A stretch of DNA of 64,000 nucleotides from Mycolicibacterium vulneris (GCF_002104765.1 NZ_NCXM01000018.1:1-64000); one strand, 5' to 3'. Shown: positions 51,256 to 60,538, counted from the first letter of the stretch. Notes: generated from the letters alone by a model not told the origin. Translations and numbers: made by a program.

Positions 51256-52707
51256 ATGGACTGGTTTTCCGCGCCCCAATATTGGGTGGGCCGACTGGTG
51301 CTCGAGCGCGGCACCGCGGCGATTTTTCTGATCGGCTTCGTTGCCGCCGCGGTCCAGTTCCGTGCACTCATCGGCGAGCGCGGCATCCTGCCCATCCCGC
51401 AGTTCTTGGCGAGGCAATCCTTTTGGCGCACACCGAGCCTGTTTCACATGCGCTATTCGGATCGGCTGTTTGCGGCCGTCTCCTGGTTCGGTGCGGCGCT
51501 GTCGGTGGGGATCGTCGCCGGGGCCGCCGACGCGGTGCCGTTATGGGCCGCGATGGCGATGTGGCTGGTGCTGTGGGTGCTCTACCTGTCGATCGTCAAC
51601 GTCGGGCAGACCTGGTACTCGTTCGGCTGGGAGTCGTTGCTGCTCGAAACCGGGTTCCTGATGATCTTCCTGGGAAATCACGACGTGGCGCCGCCGGTGC
51701 TGACGCTCTGGCTGGTTCGCCTGCTGTTGTTCCGGGTCGAGTTCGGCGCGGGATTGATCAAGATGCGCGGCGACCCGTGCTGGCGCGATCTGACGTGTTT
51801 GTACTACCACCACGAGACGCAACCCATGCCGGGACCGTTGAGCTGGTTCTTCCACCATCTGCCCAAACCCCTGCACCGGATAGAGGTGGCGGGCAACCAC
51901 TTCGCGCAGCTGATCGTGCCGTTCGGATTGTTTGCGCCGCAGCCGGTGGCCAGTGTGGCCGCCGCGATCATCGTGATCACCCAGTTGTGGCTGGTCGCCT
52001 CGGGCAATTTCGCGTGGCTCAATTGGGTGACAATCATGTTGGCGTTCAGCGCCATCGACGACGCGTCGCTCGCGCTGCTTCTGCCCAAGGGCCTCGTCCC
52101 GGCGCATCCGGGCCTGGCGGCCACACCGCTGTGGTTCGTCGGGCTGGTGGCCGCCGTCACCGCCGCGGTGCTGTTCATGAGCTACTGGCCGCTGGCAAAC
52201 ATGTTGTCTTCTCGGCAGCGAATGAACATGTCGTTCAACTCATTTCATTTGGTGAACACCTACGGTGCGTTCGGTAGCATCGGGAGGATCCGGCGAGAGG
52301 TGGTGATCGAAGGTACCGACGAGGCCGTGATCACCAGCCAAACCGTCTGGAAGGAATACGAATTCAAGGGCAAGCCGGGGACGCCGCGCCGGCTACCGCG
52401 ACAGTGGGCGCCGTATCATCTGCGCCTGGACTGGCTGATGTGGTTCGCCGCGATCTCACCGGGGTACGCACAGCCGTGGCTGAGGCCATTCTTGCAGCGG
52501 CTGCTGGCAAACGATCGACCGACCCTGCGGTTGTTGCGCCACAACCCGTTTCCCGATTCACCGCCCCGGTACGTGCGGGCACAGCTCTACCAGTACCGCT
52601 TCACCACGCCGGCCGAGCTGCGCCACGGCCGGGCGTGGTGGCATCGCGCCCTGATCGGCGGTTACGTGCCACCGATGGCCCGGTCGACGACGAGCAGCGC
52701 CAACTGA
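51256..52707 (+). CDS. Lipase maturation factor-like membrane protein (Rv0235c-like)
   Basis: 483 residues from ATG at 51256 with GAGGAG upstream (Rv0235c has 482). Multiple membrane spans and the LMF-type signatures are present: WFSAPQYWVGRLVLERGTA, WYSFGWESLLLETGFLMIFLG, RVEFGAGLIKMRGDPCWRDLTCLYYHHETQPMPGPLSWF and, after the helices, FNSFHLVNTYGAFGSI and the soluble tail with PRRLPRQWAPYHLRLDW. In animals the family assists lipase folding in the ER; in mycobacteria its role is unknown. It follows aftD by 86 bp. Confidence 0.87.
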   Translation: MDWFSAPQYWVGRLVLERGTAAIFLIGFVAAAVQFRALIGERGILPIPQFLARQSFWRTPSLFHMRYSDRLFAAVSWFGAALSVGIVAGAADAVPLWAAMAMWLVLWVLYLSIVNVGQTWYSFGWESLLLETGFLMIFLGNHDVAPPVLTLWLVRLLLFRVEFGAGLIKMRGDPCWRDLTCLYYHHETQPMPGPLSWFFHHLPKPLHRIEVAGNHFAQLIVPFGLFAPQPVASVAAAIIVITQLWLVASGNFAWLNWVTIMLAFSAIDDASLALLLPKGLVPAHPGLAATPLWFVGLVAAVTAAVLFMSYWPLANMLSSRQRMNMSFNSFHLVNTYGAFGSIGRIRREVVIEGTDEAVITSQTVWKEYEFKGKPGTPRRLPRQWAPYHLRLDWLMWFAAISPGYAQPWLRPFLQRLLANDRPTLRLLRHNPFPDSPPRYVRAQLYQYRFTTPAELRHGRAWWHRALIGGYVPPMARSTTSSAN

Positions 52708-52722
52708 GTGTCGGGCCAGCGG

Positions 52723-53877
52723 CTACTTCTGGTAGGACAGCGCCCCGGTGCCCGCGAGCTTGCCGCCCTCGACGATCAGATACTCGGGGCGGATGGGCTT
52801 GCCGGCGAACCAGCTCTCCAGGATTTCCCTGGTACCGGCGGCGTACCGCGCCTGGGCAGACAGCGTGGTGCCCGAAACATGCGGCGTCATAGCGTTATTC
52901 GGCATCGTCCGCCACGGGTGGTCGGACGGCGGTGGCTGCGGGTACCACACGTCGCCGGCGTAGCCCGCCAGCTGCCCGGACCTCAGGGCGGCCGCGATCG
53001 CCTCCGGGACGGTCTCCTCGGCGCGGGCGGTGTTGACGATGTAGGAGCCACGCCGCATCGTCGAGATCAGCCTCTCGTCGAACATCCTGCGGGTATCGTC
53101 GTACAGCGGCGAGTGGATGGACACCACGTCGACGGCCTTCACCAGCGACTCGACGTCGGGGTGGAACGTCACGTTCAATTTCTTTTCCACTTCGGGCGAA
53201 AGCCGGCGTGTGTCTGTGTAGTGCAGGTTGACGTCGAACGGCGCCAGCCGGCGCAGCACGGCGCGCCCGATCCGGCCGGCGGCGATCAGCCCGACGTCCA
53301 TCCCCTCGAGGTCGTAGGCACGCTCGACGCAATCGGCGATGTTCCAGCCGCCCTCGGCCGCCCACCGATGCGACGGGACGAAATTGCGCACCAGCGCCAG
53401 GATCTGCATCACGGTGTGCTCGGCGACGCTGATGCTGTTGCTGTACGTCACCTCGGCCACCGTGATCCCGCGCGCTTGCGCCGCGTCCAGATCCACGTGA
53501 TCCGAGCCGATGCCGGCCGTCAACGCGAGCTTGAGTTCCGGCGCCTTCGCGATGCGTTCCTTGGTCAGGTAGGCGGGCCAAAATGGCTGCGAGATAACGA
53601 TTTCGGCGTCGGCCAGCTCACGCTCGAATTCGGAGTCGGGGCCGTCCTTGTCCGACGTGACCACCAATTCGTGACCGGTGGCTCCGAAGAACTCGCGCAG
53701 TCCCAGGGCACCCGAAACGCAGCCGAGCAGCTCACCGGGGCTGAAGTCGACCTTCGACGGGGTCGGCACGGTGCTGCCGTCGGGGTATCCGTGGATCGTC
53801 GGGATGCTGTCGCGCGCATAGGTCGGCGGGTACCCGTCGACGGGGTCTGGGTAGAGCACCATCACACACTTGGCCAT
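52723..53877 (-). CDS. fdh: NAD-dependent formate dehydrogenase
   Basis: 384 residues of the D-2-hydroxyacid dehydrogenase superfamily, closely like the single-subunit formate dehydrogenases of methylotrophs. The NAD motif is VGLIAAGRIGRAVLRRLAPFDVNLHYTD, followed by YIVNTARAEE (catalytic Arg), LAGYAGDVWYPQPPPSDHPWRTMP and TPHVSGTT (catalytic His). It oxidises formate to CO2 with NADH formation. A LysR gene lies 105 bp upstream on the same strand. This gene belongs to a block not found between Rv0235c and gabD1 in M. tuberculosis. Confidence 0.92.
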   Translation of the reverse strand: MAKCVMVLYPDPVDGYPPTYARDSIPTIHGYPDGSTVPTPSKVDFSPGELLGCVSGALGLREFFGATGHELVVTSDKDGPDSEFERELADAEIVISQPFWPAYLTKERIAKAPELKLALTAGIGSDHVDLDAAQARGITVAEVTYSNSISVAEHTVMQILALVRNFVPSHRWAAEGGWNIADCVERAYDLEGMDVGLIAAGRIGRAVLRRLAPFDVNLHYTDTRRLSPEVEKKLNVTFHPDVESLVKAVDVVSIHSPLYDDTRRMFDERLISTMRRGSYIVNTARAEETVPEAIAAALRSGQLAGYAGDVWYPQPPPSDHPWRTMPNNAMTPHVSGTTLSAQARYAAGTREILESWFAGKPIRPEYLIVEGGKLAGTGALSYQK

Positions 53878-53982
53878 CGAATTCTCCTTTAACCGGCAAC
53901 TGAGTCCAGTCTCGGAGCTCTCCCCCCGCGGTGTCCAAGATACGATTCCGACCGGCTGATAGGCGGCGCCGATCAGCCGCGG

Positions 53983-54894
53983 CTAGGACAGCTCGCTGAG
54001 CGTCGCACCGATGCGGGCCTCGCGTGCGGTTCGTCGCAGCGCGCGCGCCAACAGCGAGCCCGGCTCCGCACGGTTGGTCACCAGCGCTATCAACGCGGTG
54101 ACCGACGGGCGCCGAAGCCGGAGCACGCTCACCCCGGCGGGGACGCCCAGCGTGTGGATCCACGGTTGCGGCACGATGCTCGCCCACCGGCCGGTGCGGA
54201 CGTGTGCGAATAGCGCGGCCACGGAATCGGTTTCCAGCTGCGCGGTCACTTGCAGCCCGTGGGTGGCCAAGGCGTCGTCGATGACCCGGCGACCCCGCAT
54301 GCCCTGCGTCAGCAAGCACAGCGGTAGCTGCACGGCGTCCGACCAGGCCATGGTTTTCTCCTCGCGGTCAAGCAGTTCGGCGGCGGCGATGAGCACCGGC
54401 TGCTCGTGGTACAGCGGGGTGACCAAGAGATCGGCCGTGTCCTGTTGGTCGGGGTACAGGATGCCCGCGTCCAATTCGAACTTACGGACCCGTTCCACGA
54501 TCCCCGCGGAGCGCAGGTTGGCCTCGAGCCGAACCCGCACCAACGGATGTGCCGCACAGAACGGATCCGTGAGCAGCGCCACGGTGGTGGAGGCGGCCGG
54601 CACCACGCCGAGTCGCAGTTCGCCGGTCAGGCCGGCCCGCAGCGCGGTGACTTCCTGTCTGAGGGCGTCGCGGTCGGCCAGAATGCGGCGCGCCCACGGC
54701 ACCAGCCGCTCGCCTTCCGGGGTGAGACCCTCGAACTTCTGTCCGCGCCGCACCAACGGGACGTTGAGTTCGGATTCGAGCTTGCGGATCGCTTCCGAGA
54801 GCGCGGGCTGTGACACGTAGCAGGCGCTCGCGGCGCGCGCGAAGTGGCGCTCTTGGGCGAGCGCGACGAAGTACTCCAGCTGACGGAACAGCAT
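53983..54894 (-). CDS. LysR family transcriptional regulator
   Basis: 303 residues with the LysR winged helix at residues 1-60 (MLFRQLEYFVALAQERHFARAASACYVSQPALSEAIRKLE) and a periplasmic-binding-protein-like sensor domain after about residue 90. Located immediately upstream of the formate dehydrogenase gene in the same direction, it may regulate that gene. The effector is unknown. The similarity is to the CynR/HdfR-like group in general form only. Confidence 0.9.
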   Translation of the reverse strand: MLFRQLEYFVALAQERHFARAASACYVSQPALSEAIRKLESELNVPLVRRGQKFEGLTPEGERLVPWARRILADRDALRQEVTALRAGLTGELRLGVVPAASTTVALLTDPFCAAHPLVRVRLEANLRSAGIVERVRKFELDAGILYPDQQDTADLLVTPLYHEQPVLIAAAELLDREEKTMAWSDAVQLPLCLLTQGMRGRRVIDDALATHGLQVTAQLETDSVAALFAHVRTGRWASIVPQPWIHTLGVPAGVSVLRLRRPSVTALIALVTNRAEPGSLLARALRRTAREARIGATLSELS

Positions 54895-55044
54895 CCATCC
54901 ATTCGATCATGCGTCGCCCCCCGGTAAAGATTTGCTACGCGGCTGTCAACTATCCGTTAACCGGGTGGCACCTCCCGCGCCAACCACGGATGGTGAGAAC
55001 ACGACGCTGCAGAACGTGGTGTCCCGAGGTTGGCGTGGACGGTG

Positions 55045-55560
55045 ATGTCGAAGTCTTGTCAGTGCGAGCCGGGGTCGATCAGCGAATTCGCCTCGCCCAG
55101 GTCCGTCAGACCACGAACCCTGCTGCGAGGGAAGCCCACGTCTGAACTCCTTGCCGCCGCGGCGATCTCTGGTGCCTGTGCGGTCGGATTGGCAGCACCG
55201 GCGCAGGCGGGGGACGGTTACATCGCGATCGCAGGATCCGACTCCAGTCATTCCGTCGAGATCACGGCGGGTGGCAGCCTTGCCAGTCTGGATTCCGTTG
55301 AAGACTATGCGGTGAACCACTGCGCCGAAAGGCATGGCGCAAGCGACTGCCGCATTCTCGCCGTGGGAGTGGGTGGCTGCGTAGCCCTCTCCGACGATGG
55401 TCACCGCTTCGTCGGGGCCTGGGGCGCCACCCGCAACGCCGCCGGTGCCGCGGCGGTGGCCAAGGTGGGGCTTGCGGGGGCGGCCGTGCACGTCGCTCGC
55501 TGCGTCGGCGATCCGGGTCTCAACACCGCGGTACAGCATCCGTTTTGGGTCACGCAGTGA
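55045..55560 (+). CDS. Secreted DUF4189-type protein
   Basis: 171 residues from ATG at 55045; upstream GTG/TTG codons in frame leave the start uncertain, since no clear ribosome site is seen. A hydrophobic signal (LLAAAAISGACAVGLAAPAQAG, residues about 38-59) is followed by a mature domain with YIAIAGSDSSHSVEITAGG, VNHCAERHGASDCRILAVGVGGCVALSDDG and a paired-Cys pattern typical of DUF4189. The long N-terminal arm before the signal suggests that the true start lies further in. Function is unknown. Confidence 0.7.
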   Translation: MSKSCQCEPGSISEFASPRSVRPRTLLRGKPTSELLAAAAISGACAVGLAAPAQAGDGYIAIAGSDSSHSVEITAGGSLASLDSVEDYAVNHCAERHGASDCRILAVGVGGCVALSDDGHRFVGAWGATRNAAGAAAVAKVGLAGAAVHVARCVGDPGLNTAVQHPFWVTQ

Positions 55561-55581
55561 ACCTCGGTATGAAGGACATTG

Positions 55582-57228
55582 TCACAGCGTTTCGTCCAGT
55601 TCGCCGAGGCGGTCGGTCAACCGCAGATTCTCGGAGTAGTCGACCGGGCAACTGATCAGCGAGACGCCGTCGTCGTCCAGCGCGGTCCGCAGCGTCGGCA
55701 GCAGCTCGTCGGCGCTGTTGATCCGATATCCCTTGGCGCCGAAGCTTTCCGCGTACATGACCACGTCGGGGTTGTTGAACTTCACGTAGTAGTGTTCCCC
55801 GAGCTCGAGGTCCATCTTCCATTCGATGAGGCCGTAACCGCCGTCCTCCCAGATCAGCACCACCAGCGGGATGCGTTCGCGCACGGCGGTCTCGATCTCC
55901 TGCGAGTTCATCAGGAACGCGCCGTCGCCGACGACGGCCAGCACCTTGCAATCCGGCTGCGCCAGCTTGACGCCCAGCGCCCCCGGTAGGGCAAAACTCA
56001 TGGTGGACAACCCGTTTGAGATCAGGCAGGTGTTCCGCTCGTACGTCGGGTAGAGCCGGGCCATCCACATCTTGGTGGCGCCGGTGTCGACCAGCACGAT
56101 GTCACTGCGGCCCAGGGCCGCGCGGGTGTCGGCGACCACCCGCGCCGGCGCCAGCGGGTAGCGCGAGTCCTGTTGACCCCGTGCGAACTCTTCGGCCAAC
56201 AGGCCCGAGCCGGGCACCTCGGCCGCGTGAGCGAAGGTGTGACCGGAGAGCGCATCGGTCAGGGCGTTCAGCGAATCGCTGATGTCGCCGATGATCCCCA
56301 CGTCCACCGAGTAGTGGGCGTCGACCTCGGCCGGGAACCGGTGAATGTGGATGATCTTCTTGTCGGCCTGCGGGTTGATCCGCACCGGGTCGAACTCCTG
56401 CAACTCGTAGCCGACGGCGATGACGGCGTCGGCGTTGTCGAACCCGAAGTTGACGTAGTCGTGCCGCATGAAGCCCAGCGTGCCGATGCTGTTGGGGTGG
56501 TCGTCGGGCATGACGCCCTTGCCGTGGAAGGTGTTGGCCACCTGAATACCGAACTCTTCGGAGAAGCGCACCAGGGCCTCGGTGGCGTCGGCGCGGGCGG
56601 CGCCATGCCCGGCCAGCAGCACCGGGCGCTTCGCGCCGCGCAGGACGTCGACGGCGCGCGCCACCTGGCGCGGGGCCGGGGCGTCGGCGCGGACGACGTT
56701 GCGCGGCAACGGTCCCAGGTCGTAGTCGGTCTCGTCGGCGTCGATGTGCTCGGGTACCGCAAGGTAGACCGCGGCAGGGCGCTCGGACTCGGCGAGCTTG
56801 AACGCCTTGCGGACCATCTCGGGGATGGCGCGCGCGGTCGGGATGTCCGCCGCCCATCGGGTGATGGGGGCGAACATCGAGACCAGGTCGACGTACTGGT
56901 GTGACTCCTTGAACTCCCGGTCGTGACCCACCTGCGCGGAGATGGCGACCAGCGGGGTGCTGTTGGTGGTGGCGTCGGCCGTACCGAGCTGCATGTTGAT
57001 CGCGCCCGGACCCAGCGTGGCCGACACCACCGCGGCCCGCCCGGTGACCCGGCCGTACATCTCGGCCATGAACGAGGCGGCCTGCTCGTGCCTGGTCAGC
57101 ACGTAGCGGATGGACGAGGACGCCAGCGCCTGCACGAATCGGATGTTCTCCTCGCCGGGCACCCCGAATACGACGGAGACACCCTCGTTTTCCAGGCACT
57201 TGACGATCAGCTCAGCGGCTCTGCTCAT
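55582..57228 (-). CDS. Acetolactate-synthase-like thiamine diphosphate enzyme
   Basis: 548 residues with the three domains of ThDP enzymes. The catalytic Glu is in TRHEQAASFMAEMYGRVTG (residue about 48), the central domain is HGAARADATEALVRFSEEFG onward, and the ThDP motif is VVGDGAFLMNSQEIETAVRERIPLVVLIWEDGGYGL, where the usual Asn-Asn end is Glu-Asp. The general resemblance is to catabolic acetolactate synthases (AlsS) and IlvG. It probably condenses pyruvate or a related 2-oxoacid. It is divergent from gabD1 and may share its promoter region. Confidence 0.85.
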   Translation of the reverse strand: MSRAAELIVKCLENEGVSVVFGVPGEENIRFVQALASSSIRYVLTRHEQAASFMAEMYGRVTGRAAVVSATLGPGAINMQLGTADATTNSTPLVAISAQVGHDREFKESHQYVDLVSMFAPITRWAADIPTARAIPEMVRKAFKLAESERPAAVYLAVPEHIDADETDYDLGPLPRNVVRADAPAPRQVARAVDVLRGAKRPVLLAGHGAARADATEALVRFSEEFGIQVANTFHGKGVMPDDHPNSIGTLGFMRHDYVNFGFDNADAVIAVGYELQEFDPVRINPQADKKIIHIHRFPAEVDAHYSVDVGIIGDISDSLNALTDALSGHTFAHAAEVPGSGLLAEEFARGQQDSRYPLAPARVVADTRAALGRSDIVLVDTGATKMWMARLYPTYERNTCLISNGLSTMSFALPGALGVKLAQPDCKVLAVVGDGAFLMNSQEIETAVRERIPLVVLIWEDGGYGLIEWKMDLELGEHYYVKFNNPDVVMYAESFGAKGYRINSADELLPTLRTALDDDGVSLISCPVDYSENLRLTDRLGELDETL

Positions 57229-57318
57229 CCGACACCTCCCTTAGGGGAACGATAGTGGCAGGCTAGGTGTTGGACTTTCCGCAACTGAGCAACACAAACC
57301 CGATGAAGGAGGGCCGAC

Positions 57319-58737
57319 GTGCCCATCGCCACCATTAACCCGGCTACCGGCGAGACAGTGAAGACCTTCACCCCGGCCACCGACCAAGAAGTCGACGCCG
57401 CGATTGCCCGTGCCTACGAACGCTTCCTCGACTATCGCCACAACACCACGTTTGCCCAGCGCGCCCAGTGGGCAAACGCGACCGCCGACCTGCTGGAGGC
57501 GGAGGCCGACGACGTCGCCGCCATGATGACGCTGGAGATGGGCAAGACGCTGAAGTCGGCCAAGGCGGAAGCGCTCAAGTGCGCCAAGGGTTTTCGTTAC
57601 TACGCCGAAAACGCCGAGCAGCTGCTGGCCGACGAGGCGGCCGACGCCGAGGCGGTGGGCGCGAAGCAGGCCTACACCCGGTATCAACCGCTGGGCGTGG
57701 TGCTGGCCGTGATGCCGTGGAACTTCCCGCTGTGGCAGGCCGTGCGATTCGCCGCACCGGCGCTGATGGCCGGCAACGTCGGGATCCTCAAGCACGCGTC
57801 GAACGTCCCGCAGAGCGCGCTCTACCTCGCCGACGTCATCACCCGGGGCGGCTTCCCGGAAGGGTGTTTCCAAACCCTGCTCGTCTCTTCCAGCGCGGTC
57901 GAGCGCGTCCTGCGCGATCCCCGGGTCGCAGCGGCCACCCTGACCGGCAGCGAACCGGCCGGCCAATCGGTGGCGGCCATCGCCGGTGACGAGATCAAGC
58001 CGACCGTGCTCGAGCTCGGCGGCAGCGACCCGTTCATCGTGATGCCCTCGGCCAACCTGGACGAGGCCGCCAAGACCGCGGTCACCGCCCGGGTGCAGAA
58101 CAACGGCCAGTCCTGCATCGCCGCAAAGCGGTTCATCGTCCACACCGACATCTATGACGCGTTCGTCGACAAGTTCACCGAGCAGATGGAGGCTTTGACC
58201 ATCGGCGACCCGACCGACCCGGACACCGACGTGGGTCCGCTGGCCACCGAATCAGGCCGCGACGAGATCGCCAAGCAGGTCGACGATGCCGCCGCGGCGG
58301 GCGCCACGATCCGGCTCGGCGGCAAGCCCATCGACCGGCCGGGCTGGTACTACCCGCCGACGGTGGTCACCGACATCACCAAGGACATGGCCCTGTACAC
58401 CGAGGAGGTGTTCGGACCGGTCGCGTCGATGTACCGGGCGGCCGACATCGACGAGGCCATCGAGATCGCCAACGCCACCACGTTCGGCCTGGGGTCCAAC
58501 GCCTGGACCAACGACGAGGCCGAGCAGCAGCGCTTCATCGACGACATCGAGGCCGGCCAGGTCTTCATCAACGGGATGACGGTGTCCTATCCCGAACTGG
58601 GGTTCGGCGGCGTCAAGCGGTCCGGCTACGGACGCGAGCTCGCGGGTCTGGGCATCCGCGCGTTCGTCAACGCCAAAACCGTCTGGGTCGGGGAATCCCA
58701 GAGCGGCTCCTCGGCCGGCGACAACAAGGTCGAGTGA
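57319..58737 (+). CDS. gabD1: NADP-dependent succinate-semialdehyde dehydrogenase GabD1
   Basis: 472 residues from GTG at 57319 (AAGGAGGG five bases upstream). Aldehyde dehydrogenase signatures: PWNFPLWQAVRFAAPALMAGN, the general-base Glu in VLELGGSDPFIVM near residue 232, and the nucleophile Cys in NNGQSCIAAKRFIV near residue 266. It oxidises succinate semialdehyde to succinate, linking 2-oxoglutarate or GABA to the TCA cycle. The positional match is Rv0234c. A 45-bp hairpin repeat lies between this stop and convergent nrdB. Confidence 0.93.
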   Translation: MPIATINPATGETVKTFTPATDQEVDAAIARAYERFLDYRHNTTFAQRAQWANATADLLEAEADDVAAMMTLEMGKTLKSAKAEALKCAKGFRYYAENAEQLLADEAADAEAVGAKQAYTRYQPLGVVLAVMPWNFPLWQAVRFAAPALMAGNVGILKHASNVPQSALYLADVITRGGFPEGCFQTLLVSSSAVERVLRDPRVAAATLTGSEPAGQSVAAIAGDEIKPTVLELGGSDPFIVMPSANLDEAAKTAVTARVQNNGQSCIAAKRFIVHTDIYDAFVDKFTEQMEALTIGDPTDPDTDVGPLATESGRDEIAKQVDDAAAAGATIRLGGKPIDRPGWYYPPTVVTDITKDMALYTEEVFGPVASMYRAADIDEAIEIANATTFGLGSNAWTNDEAEQQRFIDDIEAGQVFINGMTVSYPELGFGGVKRSGYGRELAGLGIRAFVNAKTVWVGESQSGSSAGDNKVE

Positions 58738-58753
58738 TCGCCCGCTGAGCCGC

Positions 58754-58798
58754 GCGGCGGTCGCAAGCGCGGCGCAGCCGGGCGCTGCGGGCCGCCGC
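58754..58798. repeat. 45-bp hairpin repeat, copy 2
   Basis: GCGGCGG (58754-58760) pairs with CCGCCGC (58792-58798). The A-T pair of copy 1 at this stem position is replaced by G-C, a compensatory change. It lies between the convergent gabD1 and nrdB stops and may act as a bidirectional terminator. Confidence 0.6.
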
Positions 58799-58800
58799 CA

Positions 58801-59736
58801 TCAGACGGCCGCCAGCGCCCGTTCGTCCTCCTCGGCGAAGGTGTCCTCGAGCTGCACGGGCGTGTAGTCGAGGTCGATCTCGCTGAGCGGTCGCCCTCGG
58901 GCGCTGGAGATGGTGCCGAAGCGACGCATCCCCTTGTCGGAGGCGTACTGCATGAACTCGTCCACCGACAGACCGAACGGCATCGGGTCGTAGAGGGCGA
59001 AGCCTTCCTCGATCAGGCGCAGGCCGAGCGGCATCAGCTCGTTCATCCGCGTTTCGAAGACGCCCCAGTTGGCGTCGTCGGCGGCGACGTGGCGCCGGCA
59101 GGTGAAGGTGCCCCACGCCATGTGCCGTCGCTCGTCATCGCCGATGCGCCGCACCAACTCCTGCATGCCGGGCAGGATGCCGCGCTCCACGCAGATCTTG
59201 TGCCAGCCGAAGTAACCGGTCAGCGCCAGCATGCCCTCGACCATGTGGTTGTAGGTCACCGACGCCCGCACCTGGGCGGCCGGCGACGGATCGACCGTGA
59301 GCGCGCTCAGGCAGTCCGGCAGCTCCTCGTAGAAGATCGTGCGGTAGGTCGGGACGTCATCGAGGAAGTTGTGCAGGTCCTCGGTGATGCCGACGGCGTC
59401 GAGCCACATGCGGAACACCTGGACGTGCTTGGCCTCCTCGAAGGCGAACTGCGTCAGATACATCTCGTCGCCGAGCCGGCCTTCGGCCCGCATCGCGGCC
59501 ATGAACGGCTGGATGTCCTGGGTCACCGACTCCTCGCCCGCGATGAACTCGGCGCACAGCCGGGTCGCATAGCTGCGTTCGTCGTCGGTGAGCCGTTCCC
59601 AGTCCTCGCGATCGCGGGAGAAGTCGATATCGGCCGGATTCCAGAATTTCGCGTTGCCGCCCGCAAACAGCTTGAGCGGCAAGCTGTCCCAGTTGAGTCC
59701 GCCCTCGGCCATCGAGGCAGTTCGGGTGCGATTCAT
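58801..59736 (-). CDS. nrdB: R2-like ligand-binding oxidase (R2lox, nrdB)
   Basis: 311 residues (M. tuberculosis Rv0233: 314) with every R2lox feature at the published numbering: metal ligands Glu68, Glu101, His104, Glu167, Glu202 and His205, and the Val71-Tyr162 pair that forms the tyrosine-valine ether crosslink. It is therefore a Mn/Fe oxidase that binds a fatty-acid-like ligand and not the radical subunit of ribonucleotide reductase. Its start overlaps the stop of the upstream tetR gene (ATGA), so the two are translationally coupled. Two dyads lie before the tetR gene. Confidence 0.95.
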   Translation of the reverse strand: MNRTRTASMAEGGLNWDSLPLKLFAGGNAKFWNPADIDFSRDREDWERLTDDERSYATRLCAEFIAGEESVTQDIQPFMAAMRAEGRLGDEMYLTQFAFEEAKHVQVFRMWLDAVGITEDLHNFLDDVPTYRTIFYEELPDCLSALTVDPSPAAQVRASVTYNHMVEGMLALTGYFGWHKICVERGILPGMQELVRRIGDDERRHMAWGTFTCRRHVAADDANWGVFETRMNELMPLGLRLIEEGFALYDPMPFGLSVDEFMQYASDKGMRRFGTISSARGRPLSEIDLDYTPVQLEDTFAEEDERALAAV

Positions 59737-60428
59737 GTGACCTCCTCAGATCGTTTGGGGGCTGAGCCGATTGGCGAGGTTTTCGGCGCAGCCGAGAACG
59801 CGGCCGCCAGCACCGCGACGAGCCTGCGCACGGCAAGTGCCGGCTGTTCCGGGCTGGGCTCGTCGAGCCCCAGAATCGGATCCAGGCCGCGCATGTAGGG
59901 CGCCAGTGCCAGGTGCGGAAAGATCAACAGCAGCAACGACAACAGGGTGTCCGTATCGGAGTCCGAGCGCAGGTCGCCGCGGACGTGCGCGTCGCGGACG
60001 AGCGGGCGCATCACCTCCAGGTAGTGGCGGTGGATGACGTGCTGCACGCTGACGCGGGCTTCGGTGTCGACTTCCAGGGTCGCCGCGGCGTGCAGCGCGC
60101 GTTCGTGCGGATGGTCCGCGAAGTAGGCCACCCACGCGTCGAGCCAGTCGGTGAGGAAGTCGAAGAAGGGCCGGCTCGGGTCGAGCTCGCGGATGCGGTC
60201 CTCCATGTAGGCGCGCACCCGCTGGCTGCCGATGTCGGCGATGAACGCGTACAGGTCACGCTTGTCCGCGAAGTACTGGAAAAGGCTGCCCTTGGCGACC
60301 CCGGCGCGGCGGGCGATGACGTTCAGGCTGCCCCGAGAGAACCCGTGGGTCCCGAACTCCGACTCCGCGGCCTCGATGATCGCCGCGCGACGAGCGGGAT
60401 CGACGCGTGCCCAGGTGACCGTTGGCAA
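59733..60428 (-). CDS. TetR family regulator coupled to R2lox (Rv0232-like)
   Basis: 231 residues from TTG at 60426-60428, with AGGAGGGG close upstream (Rv0232 has 229). The helix-turn-helix lies at residues about 12-55 (AIIEAAESEFGTHGFSRGSLNVIARRAGVAKGSLFQYFADKRDLY). The C-terminal domain is helical and of the TetR_C type. It overlaps nrdB by 4 bp. The two dyads at 60446-60483 are its likely operators, so it should control itself and nrdB, possibly in response to a lipid. Confidence 0.9.
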   Translation of the reverse strand: MPTVTWARVDPARRAAIIEAAESEFGTHGFSRGSLNVIARRAGVAKGSLFQYFADKRDLYAFIADIGSQRVRAYMEDRIRELDPSRPFFDFLTDWLDAWVAYFADHPHERALHAAATLEVDTEARVSVQHVIHRHYLEVMRPLVRDAHVRGDLRSDSDTDTLLSLLLLIFPHLALAPYMRGLDPILGLDEPSPEQPALAVRRLVAVLAAAFSAAPKTSPIGSAPKRSEEVT

Positions 60429-60445
60429 TGCCCCTCCTATGGTGA

Positions 60446-60483
60446 ATGACCACTGGTCATCCTACTGTGAGGAACTTCACAGT
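60446..60483. promoter_or_regulatory. Two adjacent dyads upstream of the tetR-nrdB operon
   Basis: ATGACCA-C-TGGTCAT (60446-60460) is a perfect 7-bp dyad with a single central base. ACTGTGA-GGAACT-TCACAGT (60464-60483) follows 3 bp later with perfect 7-bp arms. Both begin 17 bp upstream of the TTG start and suit TetR binding. Confidence 0.55.
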
Positions 60484-60538
60484 CAAGGGGTCGCGCCCAG
60501 CCGCGCGCGGCTGTCCGCACACTCGGGCCGGACGAAGC

